Part shown: positions 10,955 through 22,491 of the stretch, piece by piece
Layout of the letters: each line of letters starts with the position of its first letter
Position numbering within the stretch: position 1 is the first letter of the stretch
Origin: Gyromitra esculenta
Lineage: Eukaryota > Ascomycota > Pezizomycetes > Pezizales > Discinaceae
Length of the DNA: 64,000 nucleotides
Assembly (NCBI GenBank): GCA_038503075.1
Contig: JBCAML010000009.1
Coordinates: 1,550,001-1,614,000 of the forward strand
Direction of reading: 5' to 3'
Made by a program: the position numbers and the translations under genes
Notes under the pieces: model-generated
Seen by the model: the letters and a program-made list of their open reading frames with translations, nothing else
Told to the model about the DNA's origin: nothing
The model's database searches: none

Positions 10955-13097
10955 ATGAGTCTAACTGTAGATTGGTTTGACTTCGCCTCTGATCACGACT
11001 ACAGTGCTGAAAATAGAACCGGAGATTCTCGCTTACGCCGAATATCTAATGTCAATATCGATGCAATCCATGACATTCCTATCGATAGCGGGATGGCCCC
11101 GGCTCAACTGTACTCCACTGAGTCTGGGAGGCTTTTTCACTCAGGGAAGATTGCGATTGTAACCGTTGGCTTGCCGGCTAGGGGAAAGACGTGTGTTCCC
11201 CCCCCCCCAATCTATCGGACCGAGAGGAGCAAAGTAAAAGCTAACGATCGGAGTTATATCCAGCCATGTATCTGTGGCTCTCTCTAGGTATCTACGATGG
11301 TAAGTCCGATCACTGAGCCCCAAAATTTTTGTGACCTTGGAGTGTGTGCTGAAAGGGTGTGCATTGCAGGCTGGGTGTGAAGACCCGTGCATTCCATCTT
11401 GGTGACTATCGCCGTGCGCACATGGGCCCAGGAACTGATGTCCCACATGACTATTTTTTTGTGGATGGTGAGGCTCCACCATGCAGAATCCCTGATTATT
11501 TTCTTGATGCCTATTCGTTGAGGTATCAAAGCACACACACACAGACGCTGGATGCCGTCACTCTTTTTTGATATCTGCACATCTTTGCTGCATGTCACAA
11601 CAATGACACCTACCTTGCCTTAACTGCCGACCACAAAATTAGATTAATACCTCAGAATGCTAACAGCTACTTCTTTGTAGCATCACCTTCTGCTGTCAAG
11701 CTGCGTCAAACGATCCTCCAGAAATGTAGACTTGACCTATATCATTTTTTGGATCATGAGAATGGCCAAGTAGCGATCTACGATGCCGTTAACCCTATCT
11801 CCTTGGCGCGTAAGCAGCTCGCGAAGGAATTTATGAAGCATGATATCCAGGTATGCGGGTTTTGCCTTATCGTCTTTTTATGTATGACATTACTTGTTGA
11901 CAGTACGTGCTTCAGACAATCTTTATCGAATCATACGTCGATGATCCAAAAATCATCGAGGAAAATGTTCGAAGTGTCAAGATCTCGTCACCTGATGTCA
12001 GTATACCTATTTTTACAAGCAATTGCAAGTGTAATGCTTACTAGAAGTAGTACCAAGGTTGGGATCAAAAAGATGCCGTAAATGATTACATAGCCCGCAT
12101 GAACGCGAAAATTCCTCATTTTGAAACAATGGAAGGGCGTGAGTTGAATTATATCAAGGTGGGCAACTATTTTTGGCAGCTATGCGAATAACCAATCTCT
12201 AACGCCGAGTGATCTCAGATGATCAATGCCGGGGAGCAAATAATCGTCAACAATTGCCGTTTTGGCTACCTCCCAAATCGTATCGTTTTTTACTTGATGA
12301 ATCTTCATATCAAGTCCCGCCAGACCTACTTTGCTCGTGCAGGAGTCTCTTCACAGGACGACTCCTACAAAGCTGATGCTGAGCTATGTGACGAAGGCGT
12401 TAGCTATGCGATGCGGCTTGGCGAAGCTTTATTGGAAAATCGTAATAAGGAGCGGGAGGCGTTTATTGCTAACGGTGGAAGTCAGGAGGAACTCAAGCCG
12501 CTCGCGATTTGGTCTAGTACTAGGCGCAGGACGGTGGCGACTGCATCTTACTTGCAAGATAAAGGGTTTAAAGTCAAGCAGAGGCCACAAATGAGTCAAT
12601 TGAATCCAGGTGACACAGAAAGAATGACCGAAAAAGAAATTAGGAAGAAATTCCCGAGTGACTGGAAGAGGCATCAATCAGATCCGTATCACCATAGATT
12701 TCCTAGGGGCGAGGTATGGTTTTCAGGTCACGTTTCAACTCGGGTGTACAAACTAACTGGTCGAAAATTATCAGAGTTATCATGATCTTGCTGTCCGCCT
12801 TGAGCCCATAATTCTTGAGCTGGAAAGGGAGAAGAATGATCTCTTGATCATTGCTCATGAAAGTGTTTTAAGAGTGTTGTACGGGTATTTGATGGCCTGT
12901 TCGACTTCTGACATCCCCGCACTGCGATTCCCAAGGAACGAGATTGTTGAAGTGAGTCAATCATGGAGTATTTGATATGACAAGACAAATTGAGTCATCG
13001 CTGACGAAACGAATAGATTATCCCAGAGAGTTATAACAACAGAGCTAAGAGAATACAAATTCCTAACACCAACACCAGGGGTCACTACGTCCCTTAA
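10955..13097 (+). CDS. PFK26: 6-phosphofructo-2-kinase with degenerate fructose-2,6-bisphosphatase domain
   Basis: Makes fructose-2,6-bisphosphate, the activator of glycolytic phosphofructokinase. Nine exons: 10955-11190, 11264-11299, 11370-11467, 11681-11850, 11904-11996, 12051-12158, 12219-12713, 12775-12951, 13017-13097, giving 497 aa. The kinase half has the P-loop GLPARGKT (72-79), RYLRWLGVKTRAFHLGDYRR, and VAIYDAVN (the Asp of the kinase site). The C-terminal half keeps the phosphoglycerate-mutase-like fold marks WSSTRRRTVAT and AHESVLR (His440). The phosphohistidine motif RHG, however, reads RAG (Ala288), so the phosphatase should be inactive. Yeast Pfk26 likewise lacks this His. Start chosen at MSLTVDW (context ACCATGA). 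A possible upstream coding exon is listed separately. Confidence 0.93.
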
Positions 13098-14964
13098 GCT
13101 CGCCAGTTTTCTCTCCATTGACTGGAAATATGATTCCAGCCCAAGTTTCGTTAGGGTTTTACGGTATAATGATGGTCTATGCTTTGGGTCATTTGGTTGT
13201 ATTTGGTGTCCTTGTACGGATGGGAGTTTGTGATATGAATTTGTAGCATGTAATTTGACTCGTACTTGTTGGGCGACAAAACTACCTAAGACAAATAGAA
13301 TATTTGCTGAAAATGAATGGGAATTTCTTTCTCAGATAGTGTATTTAATGGTTGTGCAATAAGTTTGTGCGACTATCCTATCGGTTATCTTTCCGACTCC
13401 CGAGGTCCCAGAAAATAAAGTCGAGCGAGAACCAGCCACGTTATGTAAAGATTGGGCGCTGTGACCTACAGGTTTAAAAGTATCCACCCGGCGCGGTTCG
13501 ATGGTCTTTGTAGTGTATGCGCTGGTGAAACGAAACGACATGATTTGTCCCTCCTTAAGTAAGAACCGTTTTTGCCTCACACTGGATACAGGTAATTAAC
13601 TAGCCTATGCCTTATATATGGGTTTCCGTATTTTATTGGTAATGAAGGAATGAGCTGGCGACCTTATCGTTTTATCTTGGCGAGAAAGGAATTCATGTGT
13701 GGGCCCTGTCGTGGTCAATTGACTGGCAGAAGGGTTGGGGCCTCTACGTAGAGAATTTAGAGTGCGTTTAACAGTGATTTTCGTTCGTTTACTTATACTT
13801 TAACGACGTTACATCAGATCGGATCTTGGATTGTTTCATTGCGTCGCCACGGCTTAGTGCATGCAGGTTAGTACGACGGTCCTCGAATATTATGCCTCCC
13901 CCCAAACCCGTTTTTAGGATGCTTTGATTTTTTTAGGTAATTTCTATCATCTTTCTCCTCTATCATAGAACTAATATCTCTTTAATTTATTGCTTGTTTT
14001 TCAATGTCGTCATTTATGACACTCTTCCCACACACCCTATAGCGTCTTCCATCGTATTTACTGGATCGACAGATATCTCTGGGACCTATATTTTTTTTTT
14101 ATTGCATGAATTACCACATCACTGTTATTTTTGCCTGCCCCTGCACATTATAAAACGCAGGTGCGGGAACAGTAGTGCCACATAGCTGTCAGAATACTTA
14201 ATGAGGAAAAAGAGAGGTAGGGGGGCCCCGCGAGCGTCCGTCAGAAACCACTCTGCTGGGTCCGATGGAGGGCGCCAGACCCGGAATAGGCAGCCGTCGC
14301 CACGCTGTCCCAGCATCACCTCTTTTTTGCCCTGTTGTATTAAACTTCCGAGTAAACTTTATCTCACGCTCTGTGTTGCTAGTAGATAAGTGATTCTCGG
14401 CTTGGTGTTTCGTACTCACACGTTGTCACTCGATTTTGATCAGCGGGCTGGTTCGTCTTGATCAGGTTTTAGGGAAGCCAAGGTTATGGGAAGTTAAAGG
14501 GTTAATTCTCTACTAATTTTATCAGGTGCTAACGCTGTGAGGAGGTATAATCGTGTAGCGATTTTAAAACTATTCTCCGGAGAAAAAATCAAAAATGGTA
14601 AGAACTGTATGAGTATACTTTTCCATTTGATTGTGCTCCGAGGGTTCTCGAGATCTCGTAAGTATACTGTACTTATGGCGCGTTCAAATCAAATCAAGCA
14701 TGATTGCTGGAGATATTAATAGTACGCGATCCTTATACGGAGCCAATGATAGCACTGCGCTTTACTACAGAGCTGGTTAGCGATTGACAGGTATGACAAC
14801 TCCCATTATAGCTCGTGGCAAATATCACACCAAGGAATCGCTGCCTCAGATTCTGCAATAAAGCAAAACTTACTGCATTGTTAGCGCAGTTGTAGTATAG
14901 AGCATAGATTATGTTCGCTATTCCAGGAAATACATAAAAAATTATGAAAATAATTTGAAAATAA
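13098..14964. other. AT-rich spacer downstream of the 6PF2K gene
   Basis: No convincing gene. A minus-strand 82-codon frame at 13332-13580 has no recognisable motif. The sequence becomes AT-rich beyond 13.7 kb. Confidence 0.4.
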
Positions 14965-15036
14965 TAGCAACACCACGTTTCGATCGTGGGACCTCCGGGT
15001 TATGAGCCCGGCGCGCTTCCGCTGCGCCATGTTGCT
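14965..15036 (-). tRNA. Initiator tRNA-Met (CAT)
   Basis: 72 nt, read on the minus strand. The acceptor arm AGCAACA pairs fully with TGTTGCT and position 1 is A (A1:T72), an initiator mark. The anticodon loop is CTCATAA. The anticodon stem CCGGG/CCCGG has the run of three G:C pairs next to the loop that is diagnostic of initiators. The T-loop is ATCGAAA (A54/A60), as in eukaryotic initiator tRNAs, rather than TTCNANN. No intron; discriminator base A. It stands alone in AT-rich DNA. Confidence 0.95.
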
Positions 15037-15538
15037 GTGAAAAGCAAAGTCTTGGAGGGGATCTTGAGCATAGAGCGGGTCCTAGAATTTAGGGCTACGA
15101 TATCTTTCGACTTTTGCCTAGCCGTTTGAGAAATATAAGCAGACTACGACCGCGTAATTGTCCGTTACGGGTTTACGCCATGGTTTATGGTTCGCTCTTT
15201 AGGGTTAGGGCTTTACCATTTCTCTTTGAACGTTTCAAGTTACTTATTTACTGAATACATGTAGTTGTCTTCGCCGACAATACCCCCAAGTGACAAGAGA
15301 GAAATAGAGGAAACAAGCAGTCCCTAACCTTCAGTCAGCACTGATAAGTACATATAGTAAACACCTCCTCATAGTCTTTCCCGTACAATTGCAATTAACG
15401 ATATAAAATTCAAACCTCACCCCTGAGCTAACTCATGCATTAGAGTTCAACTAGTGACATTGGCTCAACAATAAAATGTAACGATAGATCGTCCAAAACA
15501 CCATATATGTAACTGTGGATTGCTGGTGTATTTATGGT

Positions 15539-15556
15539 TACATGTAATTACATGTA
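15539..15556. repeat. 18-bp perfect palindrome made of two TACATGTA octamers
   Basis: TACATGTAATTACATGTA equals its own reverse complement. It is part of a cluster of TACATGTA copies (15256, 15539, 15549, 16516, 16681, 17090) surrounding the secreted-protein gene. Confidence 0.9.
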
Positions 15557-15859
15557 CTGTAGATATTGCACGTGACAATAGATAGTCGAGTCAAGGAAAC
15601 TTGCAACTAGACCCAACAGCGTAATTTTTATTATTTCGACGTGCGTCCCCCTTCATTTCATTCAGGAAATTACCCCATAAGGCACGCTCAACCCGCAGGC
15701 TATGGTGTTGAGTGTTTGAAGTAAAAAGCTACAGACTCTGTCGAGAGCTCTTGGGATAATACATTGCGTTGTATAAAGCTTAGCAGATCTCTAACAGTAC
15801 GAGAGAAAGAAAAAAAACAGCTTTAAAAAAGACGTAAAGGTTAATGAAAAAAAAGATAG

Positions 15860-16357
15860 TCACATGGGGCCAACTTGATATCGCCCCCAGTTATGATACC
15901 CTATCCATCCTTCGGTTCTATAGATGCCGTTCATATGCATCGAGCAGTTTGTCATGAGTTTTAGCATAGCATTACCAATGTCCACTTTAAGTGCGCTTAT
16001 CCCATGTGTCCCACAAATCTCAATTTTGGCTGCTCCAAGGTCATCGACTTCTGACTCTATTACGTAGGTGCAGCCCCGACCTGGCTTGGTTTGTACGGAA
16101 TAGTCTTGACTGTCGCCGAACTCCCCCGTCAGTCCTAGCGCTAATGTTAGGACTGCGTTGGTGCTTGGTGAGTTGTCGTTAACATGGCATCGATAATCAC
16201 CTGGATCGGTGTCCCTGCGCTGGTTGTGAGGGTTGGAGGCAATGTCGGCTGGGGATCCATTGGTGTTGATGGAGGTGGAATCAACCGGGACAGCCTCGAC
16301 AGTGAAACCTATGACTGTAAAGAGTAAACAAAATCCGGAAAAAGCGTAGATTCTCAT
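15860..16357 (-). CDS. Small secreted cysteine-containing protein (effector candidate)
   Basis: Single-exon 165-aa protein. Residues 1-22 form a signal peptide (Arg at 2, hydrophobic core CLLFTVIGF, cleavage likely after VEA). A short Ser/Asn-rich propeptide ends at Arg47-Arg48, a Kex2-type site. The mature domain has four cysteines (57, 96, 115, 138), compatible with two disulfides, and aromatic residues near the end (GWIGYHNWGRY). The spacing of cysteines, the GAAKIEIC strand and the late Gly/Trp segment recall Hce2/KP4-like secreted folds, but that is a weak impression, not an assignment. A TATATATA box lies about 57 bp upstream of the ATG. The surroundings are AT-rich and repeat-bearing, as is common for fungal effector-type genes. 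Confidence 0.7.
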   Translation of the reverse strand: MRIYAFSGFCLLFTVIGFTVEAVPVDSTSINTNGSPADIASNPHNQRRDTDPGDYRCHVNDNSPSTNAVLTLALGLTGEFGDSQDYSVQTKPGRGCTYVIESEVDDLGAAKIEICGTHGISALKVDIGNAMLKLMTNCSMHMNGIYRTEGWIGYHNWGRYQVGPM

Positions 16358-17752
16358 GGTGTTAGTTTCAAGTATATATTGATTTTGGTATGGATTGATG
16401 TTTGGAATGATATTATATATAGCTGGCCGTGTATGTATCTGGGTTAATATTAACGACCTATCTGGGACCCAAGGGGTATTTAAATCAGTTTAACATGACT
16501 TATATTTACCGGTGGTACATGTATAAGTACATATAGTTACGTAGGTTAGCACAAAGAAACTCTTTTTCAAATACCCAAATGTTTCAAGGTCACCGATGAA
16601 ACTCCGTCTCCGACATGAACAAAAGCATAAAGAATAAACTGGATGCTGAGTGCTCTACCGTGGTTTCATCAAGATCAGCCTACATGTAGATATTACACTA
16701 TCTGTGATTCGAATAGTCACTCAAGCTTGAAACGGAAGAGATGCACCCATAAACAATATGCAAGCCGCTGTACTTTTAAGCTCTATATTCTTCAACCCAA
16801 TAGCCCAGCCATAAGTTGAGTACTAGCAAAAAATTTCATCTTTGCACTCGAGTGTAGTTATGTGTAGATGGCCCGTATCACGGTAGCCACTTCTCCGGCG
16901 GAGTTGCTTCAGGGTGTTATGTTGGACCTAGACACCAGCTTTCTACGCTAAGTGCCTGGCGAAACCCTACTGTTTGTTTCCCATTTGATAGCCCAATCGG
17001 TTCCAGGCGTATTGCACGTTATTGCACGCTTGAAGCTATATACGTACTTTTTTTTTCTGGCCCTCGGTCGGTCCAGCAATGCTTTCGTATACATGTAACC
17101 GACCAAAAAGTGTTGAACAGTCAAACAGTTATCATACACTCTCACTCGTTTGCCCTCCCCCCCTCTTTTAGGGCTAGCATGGCATCATGAATTATCGTTC
17201 GAACTAGGAACTAGGGGACAAGACAAGCCCATTTACCCATGCTACTAGATCTGAAGACTGTTGGAGGTATGATTTTCTTTGATACTGCTATTTTACTCTA
17301 CTCTACACTCTGATTAAAGCGTACCTACTATCATGGGAATTGGGGGTGGGCACCGGGGGGGAGGGATGTGGCTTGAAGTATCGTGTAACAGAAAAAATAG
17401 AAACTAATCGAACAATCCCTATAGCAAAATAAACATGGAATAAGAAGAATCGGGAAGATGTTTAAAGGAAAGAAGGAAAGAAGGAAAGAAAGCCCCTCCC
17501 CAAATTTACAGATAACAGACAACCGTTCCCATTTCTCTCACGCCCCCGGAATAACACATACACTCAGCAAAGAAGAAGAAAAGATAGGAAAAGAAAGGTT
17601 AAGGTAAAAGAAAGGTTAAAAAAAAAGGTTACAATCTCCCACCAAAAAAAACAAAAACAAACTCCCACCTTCCAATTTAGAAAAGACAAGAAAAGGCAAA
17701 AAAAAAAAACCAATCAAATAGACTCATAAACAAGAACCTATCTATATATATT
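16358..17752. other. Spacer between secreted-protein gene and CENP-A gene
   Basis: AT-rich with three TACATGTA copies up to 17.1 kb, then purine-rich with GGAAA-type repeats (about 17463-17490) and poly-A runs that are presumably the CENP-A 3' UTR. No gene seen. Confidence 0.4.
16414..16421 (-). promoter_or_regulatory. TATA box of the secreted-protein gene
   Basis: TATATATA within TATTATATATAGC, about 57 bp upstream of the ATG at 16357 on the minus strand. Confidence 0.45.
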
Positions 17753-18515
17753 TTATCCCAGTCCACCCCAGGCGCCTCTAATCCTCCTTGCCAACTGTAT
17801 GTCTTTCTGCATGATGGTTACTCTCTTTGCGTGGATCGCCAGTAGATTACTGTCTTCGAAGAGATGCACTAGATACGCCTCTGCTGCTTCCTGGAGCGCT
17901 TGTATAGCGGTTGACTGCCAGCGAAGATGGTCGACACCGGTGCCGCCGAGACCGCCCATGTGTGCTGCATTTGTGTAGTCTACAGCGATTTCACGAACCT
18001 GGGAGGGCTGTTAGCGATGTGAAGGATGAAGGGGAGAAAAAAAAAGATGCCGCGGGGGGGAGGGGGAGGGGAAGTCATACGAGTCGAGCGAAGGGCATCT
18101 TGCGGATTAACAGATCTGTGCTTTTCTGGTACTGTCGGATCTCACGAAGAGCCTTTGTTCCAGGACGCCAGCGACGGCTTGGACGGACAGGAACGGGGTC
18201 GCCAGCTTGGACTGTTGGTGTGTGTGTGTGTGTTAGTGGAATCGATAAAAGGACGTCGCTGATAATGGCGGGGTAACTGGTTATATAAAACGTACCTTTT
18301 GCTCCACCGATGTCGCTGGACCTTCGCCTTGAACCACCTGCTGCTGCTTTGGTGGGTGTAGGTGCTGGCGCTGGTGCTGCGGTTTTCCCAGTCTTCCCGG
18401 TCTTCCCAGCTTTCCTTCCAGATCCTCCGTTTGCTGCAGCGCCTGCTACAGACTTGCGCGAAGGGGTAGGGACGATTGTTTTCCGGAGCTTTTGGGGCGG
18501 ACCTTTAGGGGCCAT
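17753..18515 (-). CDS. CSE4: Centromeric histone H3 variant CENP-A (Cse4)
   Basis: Replaces H3 in centromeric nucleosomes and seeds the kinetochore. Three exons (minus): 18296-18515, 18081-18211, 17753-17998, giving 198 aa. The tail (1-85) is unlike H3 (starts [13 protein letters not shown], then Gly/Ala/Lys/Pro-rich repeats GKTGKTGKT). The histone fold follows: [20 protein letters not shown], then [40 protein letters not shown], and [22 protein letters not shown]. Marks of CENP-A rather than H3 are Trp144 in LRWQS, HLFED, the QKD in place of PKD, and the terminal GLG. Loop 1 between REIA and LRWQS is expanded and glycine-rich ([11 protein letters not shown]). Divergent from the Derlin gene. 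Confidence 0.96.
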
Positions 18516-19549
18516 TTTTTTTATAAATTTCTGGCTGAGTGGCTATCGCGTTATGCGGAGAGATATCGTGGGTGTGTGGGAAAGCGCGATTGAGTGGTAA
18601 GGAACACCAGGATGATGGGGCTAGCGGGTGGTGTCCGATTGATTGATTGGGTTTTGTAAAGGACGGACGGGGTTGTCTGGAATGGCGGTGGTGGGAGAGC
18701 GTAAACACGGGAGGTTGGGGGAAGGGCGTTGTTGTGTCGCGTTTGTGGTTGCGTGTGCCGCCGTTGCTGCCAAGCCCGGCGTTGCCACGGTTATCGGGGT
18801 ATCTGATCATCGGGGATGGGATTGGCGTGATTCCCATCTCAGCGGTGGCTACATGTATTGGGGCTGCTGGGGAATTGGCACAGCATTCACCAGCGCTTCT
18901 GGGGTAACTGCCTGCCTGGACCGCTCTGCTGTAGTCGGCGTCTCTGTCACGCAGCTGCATGTATCTCGCTCCATAGCTGTCGCTGTGTTCATGGTGTTTG
19001 GCCTCCCTTCTGTGCTGCTCTCGCAGTAGCCTTTGTCCTCTCCAAGAGCCAGGCACCACAGCTGGAGGCCCATAGACTGCCAGCAACGGCCAGACTGACC
19101 CTGAGCCTTGGCGCACGTCCAGACACAAACGCCTTGGACGTCATTTCCTGCAGGCCCATCGGCAACACAACGCTTACTAAACGCCGAAGCCATGCTCCTT
19201 CCAGCCGCCCTGGCCAAGAGGCCAAATGTCATTCCGCGAGACTGCGACCCTACAGTACATCATCTGCGCATCCCCCACAGCCTCGCATCTCCATCTCCAG
19301 CCCAGTTTCTGCGCACCGCACCGCACTGTACCGCACCGCAATCGCGATCGTCGACACAGACCCGTCTTCTGCCATCTATCGTCGTCCTCCCGTCACCGGC
19401 TGCAGGCGCTCGAACGAGTCTCGAACCCAGCACCGATATCGCGGAATATCTCCAACAGCTACACAAGAGCTCGCCTTCCTTCCTTGCGACGATCCCCCAG
19501 CATCGCTACTCCCCTCCCCGTCCATTCACCTCTGTCCACGTCCATAGCC
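18516..19549. promoter_or_regulatory. Divergent promoter region CENP-A / Derlin
   Basis: About 1 kb, GC-richer than most spacers here, CT/CA-rich toward the Derlin start. Overlapping open frames occur on both strands, but none shows a motif or a clear splice structure. One TACATGTA octamer lies at 18850. Confidence 0.45.
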
Positions 19550-20459
19550 ATGGCGGAACTCAACATGCTCGAGCAATGGTACTACGAGGTCCCCGTTGTG
19601 ACGCGGGTGTGGACCACAGCCGCCGTCGTCACCTCCGTGCTCGTCCAGTGCCAGATCGTCACGCCGTTCCAGCTATTCTACAGTTTCGCGAGCGTGTGGA
19701 CGAAGCGACAGGTTTGTCTTCCGCCTCCCTTCCCTCCTCTCCTCTCCTTCCCACCCCTCCTCTGAACCGGACCGTGCGTGTCTAGAATTGCTTGCGTAAA
19801 ATGAATACGTGCTAACAAAAAGGGCACATGGGGCTTTTTTTTATATACAGTATTGGCGATTGATGACAACGTTCCTGTATTTCGGGCCGTTGAGTCTCGA
19901 CTTTATGTTTCACATCTTCTTCATGTCGCGGTATTCCCGTCAACTAGAGGAATCGTCGTTCCGCGGGCGGACCGCCGATTTCGCTTGGCTGATTCTTTAT
20001 TCATCCGTATCGTTACTGGTGCGTTACCTTTCCACCCTCCACCCACATCCATTCTTCCTCCCCCTCCCCCACAGGGGACAAAGCCGACTAATTGGTGTCC
20101 CTCCCTCCCTCCTCGCGGCACACCTATAATAGATCCTCTCACCCATAACATCCATGCCGTTTCTCGGCTCACCACTCTCCTTCTCCCTCGTCTACATCTG
20201 GGCCCGCCGTAACCCGGCCGTACGTCTGTCGTTCCTGGGACTGTTTGTGTTTACGGCCCCGTACCTGCCGTGGGTGCTCCTGGGTTTCTCGCTGCTGCTG
20301 CATAATACTCTGCCGAAAGACGATCTGCTGGGGATCGTCGTCGGTCATATTTATTACTTTTTCTCGGATATTTACCCACGCATAAGGAACGGATCGAGAC
20401 CGTTGGATCCACCAGAGTTCTGGAGACGGTTGTTTGCCCCACGGACTGCACCAGCGTGA
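19550..20459 (+). CDS. DER1: Derlin family ER protein (Der1-like)
   Basis: Rhomboid pseudoprotease of the ER membrane that helps retrotranslocate misfolded proteins for ERAD. Three exons: 19550-19711, 19851-20018, 20133-20459, giving 218 aa, near the usual 210-250. It starts MAELNMLEQWYYEVPVVTR, the standard Derlin opening. Residues 55-66 carry the WR motif (YWRLMTTFLYFG). The C-terminal half has SMPFLGSPLSFSLVYIWARR, FTAPYLPWVLLGFSLLLHN, GHIYYFFSDIYP and the conserved cytosolic tail SRPLDPPEFWRRLF. About six membrane segments can be seen. The start is well supported by family similarity and the context GCCATGGCG. Confidence 0.96.
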
Positions 20460-22491
20460 ACTGAGGGGTTAGGAAGGAAGTGGGGGGGTGGGAGTTTTTT
20501 TGGAAGGGGGTGAGGGATGTTGTGTATATCCTTGGTTTCCCCCTGAAGATTGGGGGGAGGGATTTTCTCTTCATCTTTATTCTCCTGTTTTGTTTCTTCT
20601 GCATGAAGCATATTCAATTACATGAGGTTTGTGTGTGTATTTTTTTTTTTTTTTTGCGAGGCAAGTAGTTTCAACAGGAAGAATAGATAGTAAAGAAGGT
20701 GAGTTAAAAGAAGCCGTAAAGCTTCTAGACCTCTTTGTATTTCTATTTAGAGCTTTTACTAGTTCTATTTCCCCCTCTCTCTCTCGTTTCTCTTTCTCTT
20801 ATGCAGTTTATACACTAGCCCTCCCTCTTCATCGTCGGGGTTTTTTTTCTTTCCTTTTTTTTCTTTCTTTCCACGTTGGCTCCAATGGCGTTTGGTATGA
20901 TAGGTATGAGCATGGCATAGCATAGATGCATGGACGAATTGATACCAGTGTGGGTTGGATAAAAACTAAGCTAAGGGTGGATGAGGCGAACGGCTTAGGT
21001 AAATATGCAAGCCTGTCGGTGGCTGGTTTATACTTCCTTGGAATAGCTAAGAAGAGGGCGGGGGGGACTAGATCGATACGTGTATGAGACAGGGCGAGGA
21101 AAAAGGACGAGTAGAAAAAGAGAAGAGCGGAAAGAGGGTGGAAAGGGAAGCGATTCGTCATATTGGTATATCGAGAGATTTATATGTATCAATGCGATTA
21201 GATTTATTGTAGGCGATTGTGTATATATTCGTTTTATACCACAGGAAGAAAAAAAATGCCCCCGAATGTTTGCATATCATCTCTGCTCAGCGTGCTGTCT
21301 TCAGACTAGGAACTGCTGGCATTAAGCATTTGCACAGCTAAAACGAAAAAGAATTTCACGTGTCTTCGATTTTGCTGATCATGTATTACTTTTACTTCAC
21401 AGGCTATTCTATTGCACTCTTTCTCGCTGCCCTCCACGTCAATTTGTTTGCTAGAATCATCATCTGCGTGTTATGGTGATCCAAGGGCAGCATCGTGGGG
21501 AAAACTATTCTCATAGTAACTAAGCGATTGCTATAATGGAATTGCTGCAATTTCCTCGTTGCGAATGACGTAGTGATAACCCGTCTATTTTTCCTTGATG
21601 GAAACCCTTTTGTGTCGATTGAAAGTGATACTAGTTTGTATGAAACTGATAGGTTTCACTTAGTTGGGTTCTTACTAATAGGTTACCGATGTTTAGGAAG
21701 TTAATTCCAACCATAAGATCCGCGAAATTTTACCTATTTTACAGCCCTAACCCTTGGATGGTAACCATGGCCATGCTTCAGTCACACATAATCACTTTAA
21801 AGCCTTATCGCTCAAACCACGCCACGGACAATATACCGCGGATGGACAGGCGGATCGTCACAACGATATCCACCCAGGCGCTGAGACCCGGGTAGAATAT
21901 AACCTGAAACTATTGCTGATTGGGTAGGTTGTGATGGAAAAGAAAGGAATTTAAAACCCGCCGAATCAACCGATATGCATGCCAGACTAGCGAGTAAGGA
22001 GCAATGGGACAATCGTACGTACCGAGAGAATTGCAATCAGACCATGCATGGTAACAACCCAAGGGTGTCTATGATATGTGGTACGCATCCTATTTTCTCC
22101 ACAGTAGAGAAACGACGTCTCGAACCGAGGAGGGGCGTATAGTATAGCTACCTGAGTCTGTGCTTTCCTTTTTTCTTTTCTTTCATGGCCAGGTCGCCCA
22201 GTGTCGGCGTACTGGCGTCTTCACGGCATCCATTTGCTCTGCACTATATTTCATACCATCACTCATCGTCATTCAATGTTTCCTGTGTAGTATAGGAAAA
22301 CGAATGAGCGAGAAGGAATATACCGCATTTCAATTGTTAACCCGCTATACCATTCAGACCAAGGAAATACAAACCAAGAATTATTCATATCCGCCAATTA
22401 CCCTTAAACACCTTCTTTCATAAACTGCGTCGTTGTTTTGTGTGAACCATCCTTCCCCACTACTTTAACCGACACTCGTGTGTCTCCAAAC
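20460..22491. other. Spacer between Derlin and Zn2Cys6 genes
   Basis: Two genes converge on this 2 kb. T-rich runs (20641-20655) and purine tracts near 21.1 kb are probably 3' UTR sequence. No supported gene. Confidence 0.4.

Noticed and set aside
13332..13580. 82-codon minus-strand frame
   Set aside because: Contains a GTSGVGK string but no real P-loop context; in the 3' flank of another gene with no promoter signs.
15198..15210. Telomere-like TTTAGGGTTAGGG
   Set aside because: Only two units; expected now and then by chance and surrounded by unique sequence.
18505..19785. Overlapping 127-229 codon frames on both strands between CENP-A and Derlin
   Set aside because: GC-rich sequence opens several frames at once. 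None has a recognisable domain and they overlap the starts of two certain genes.
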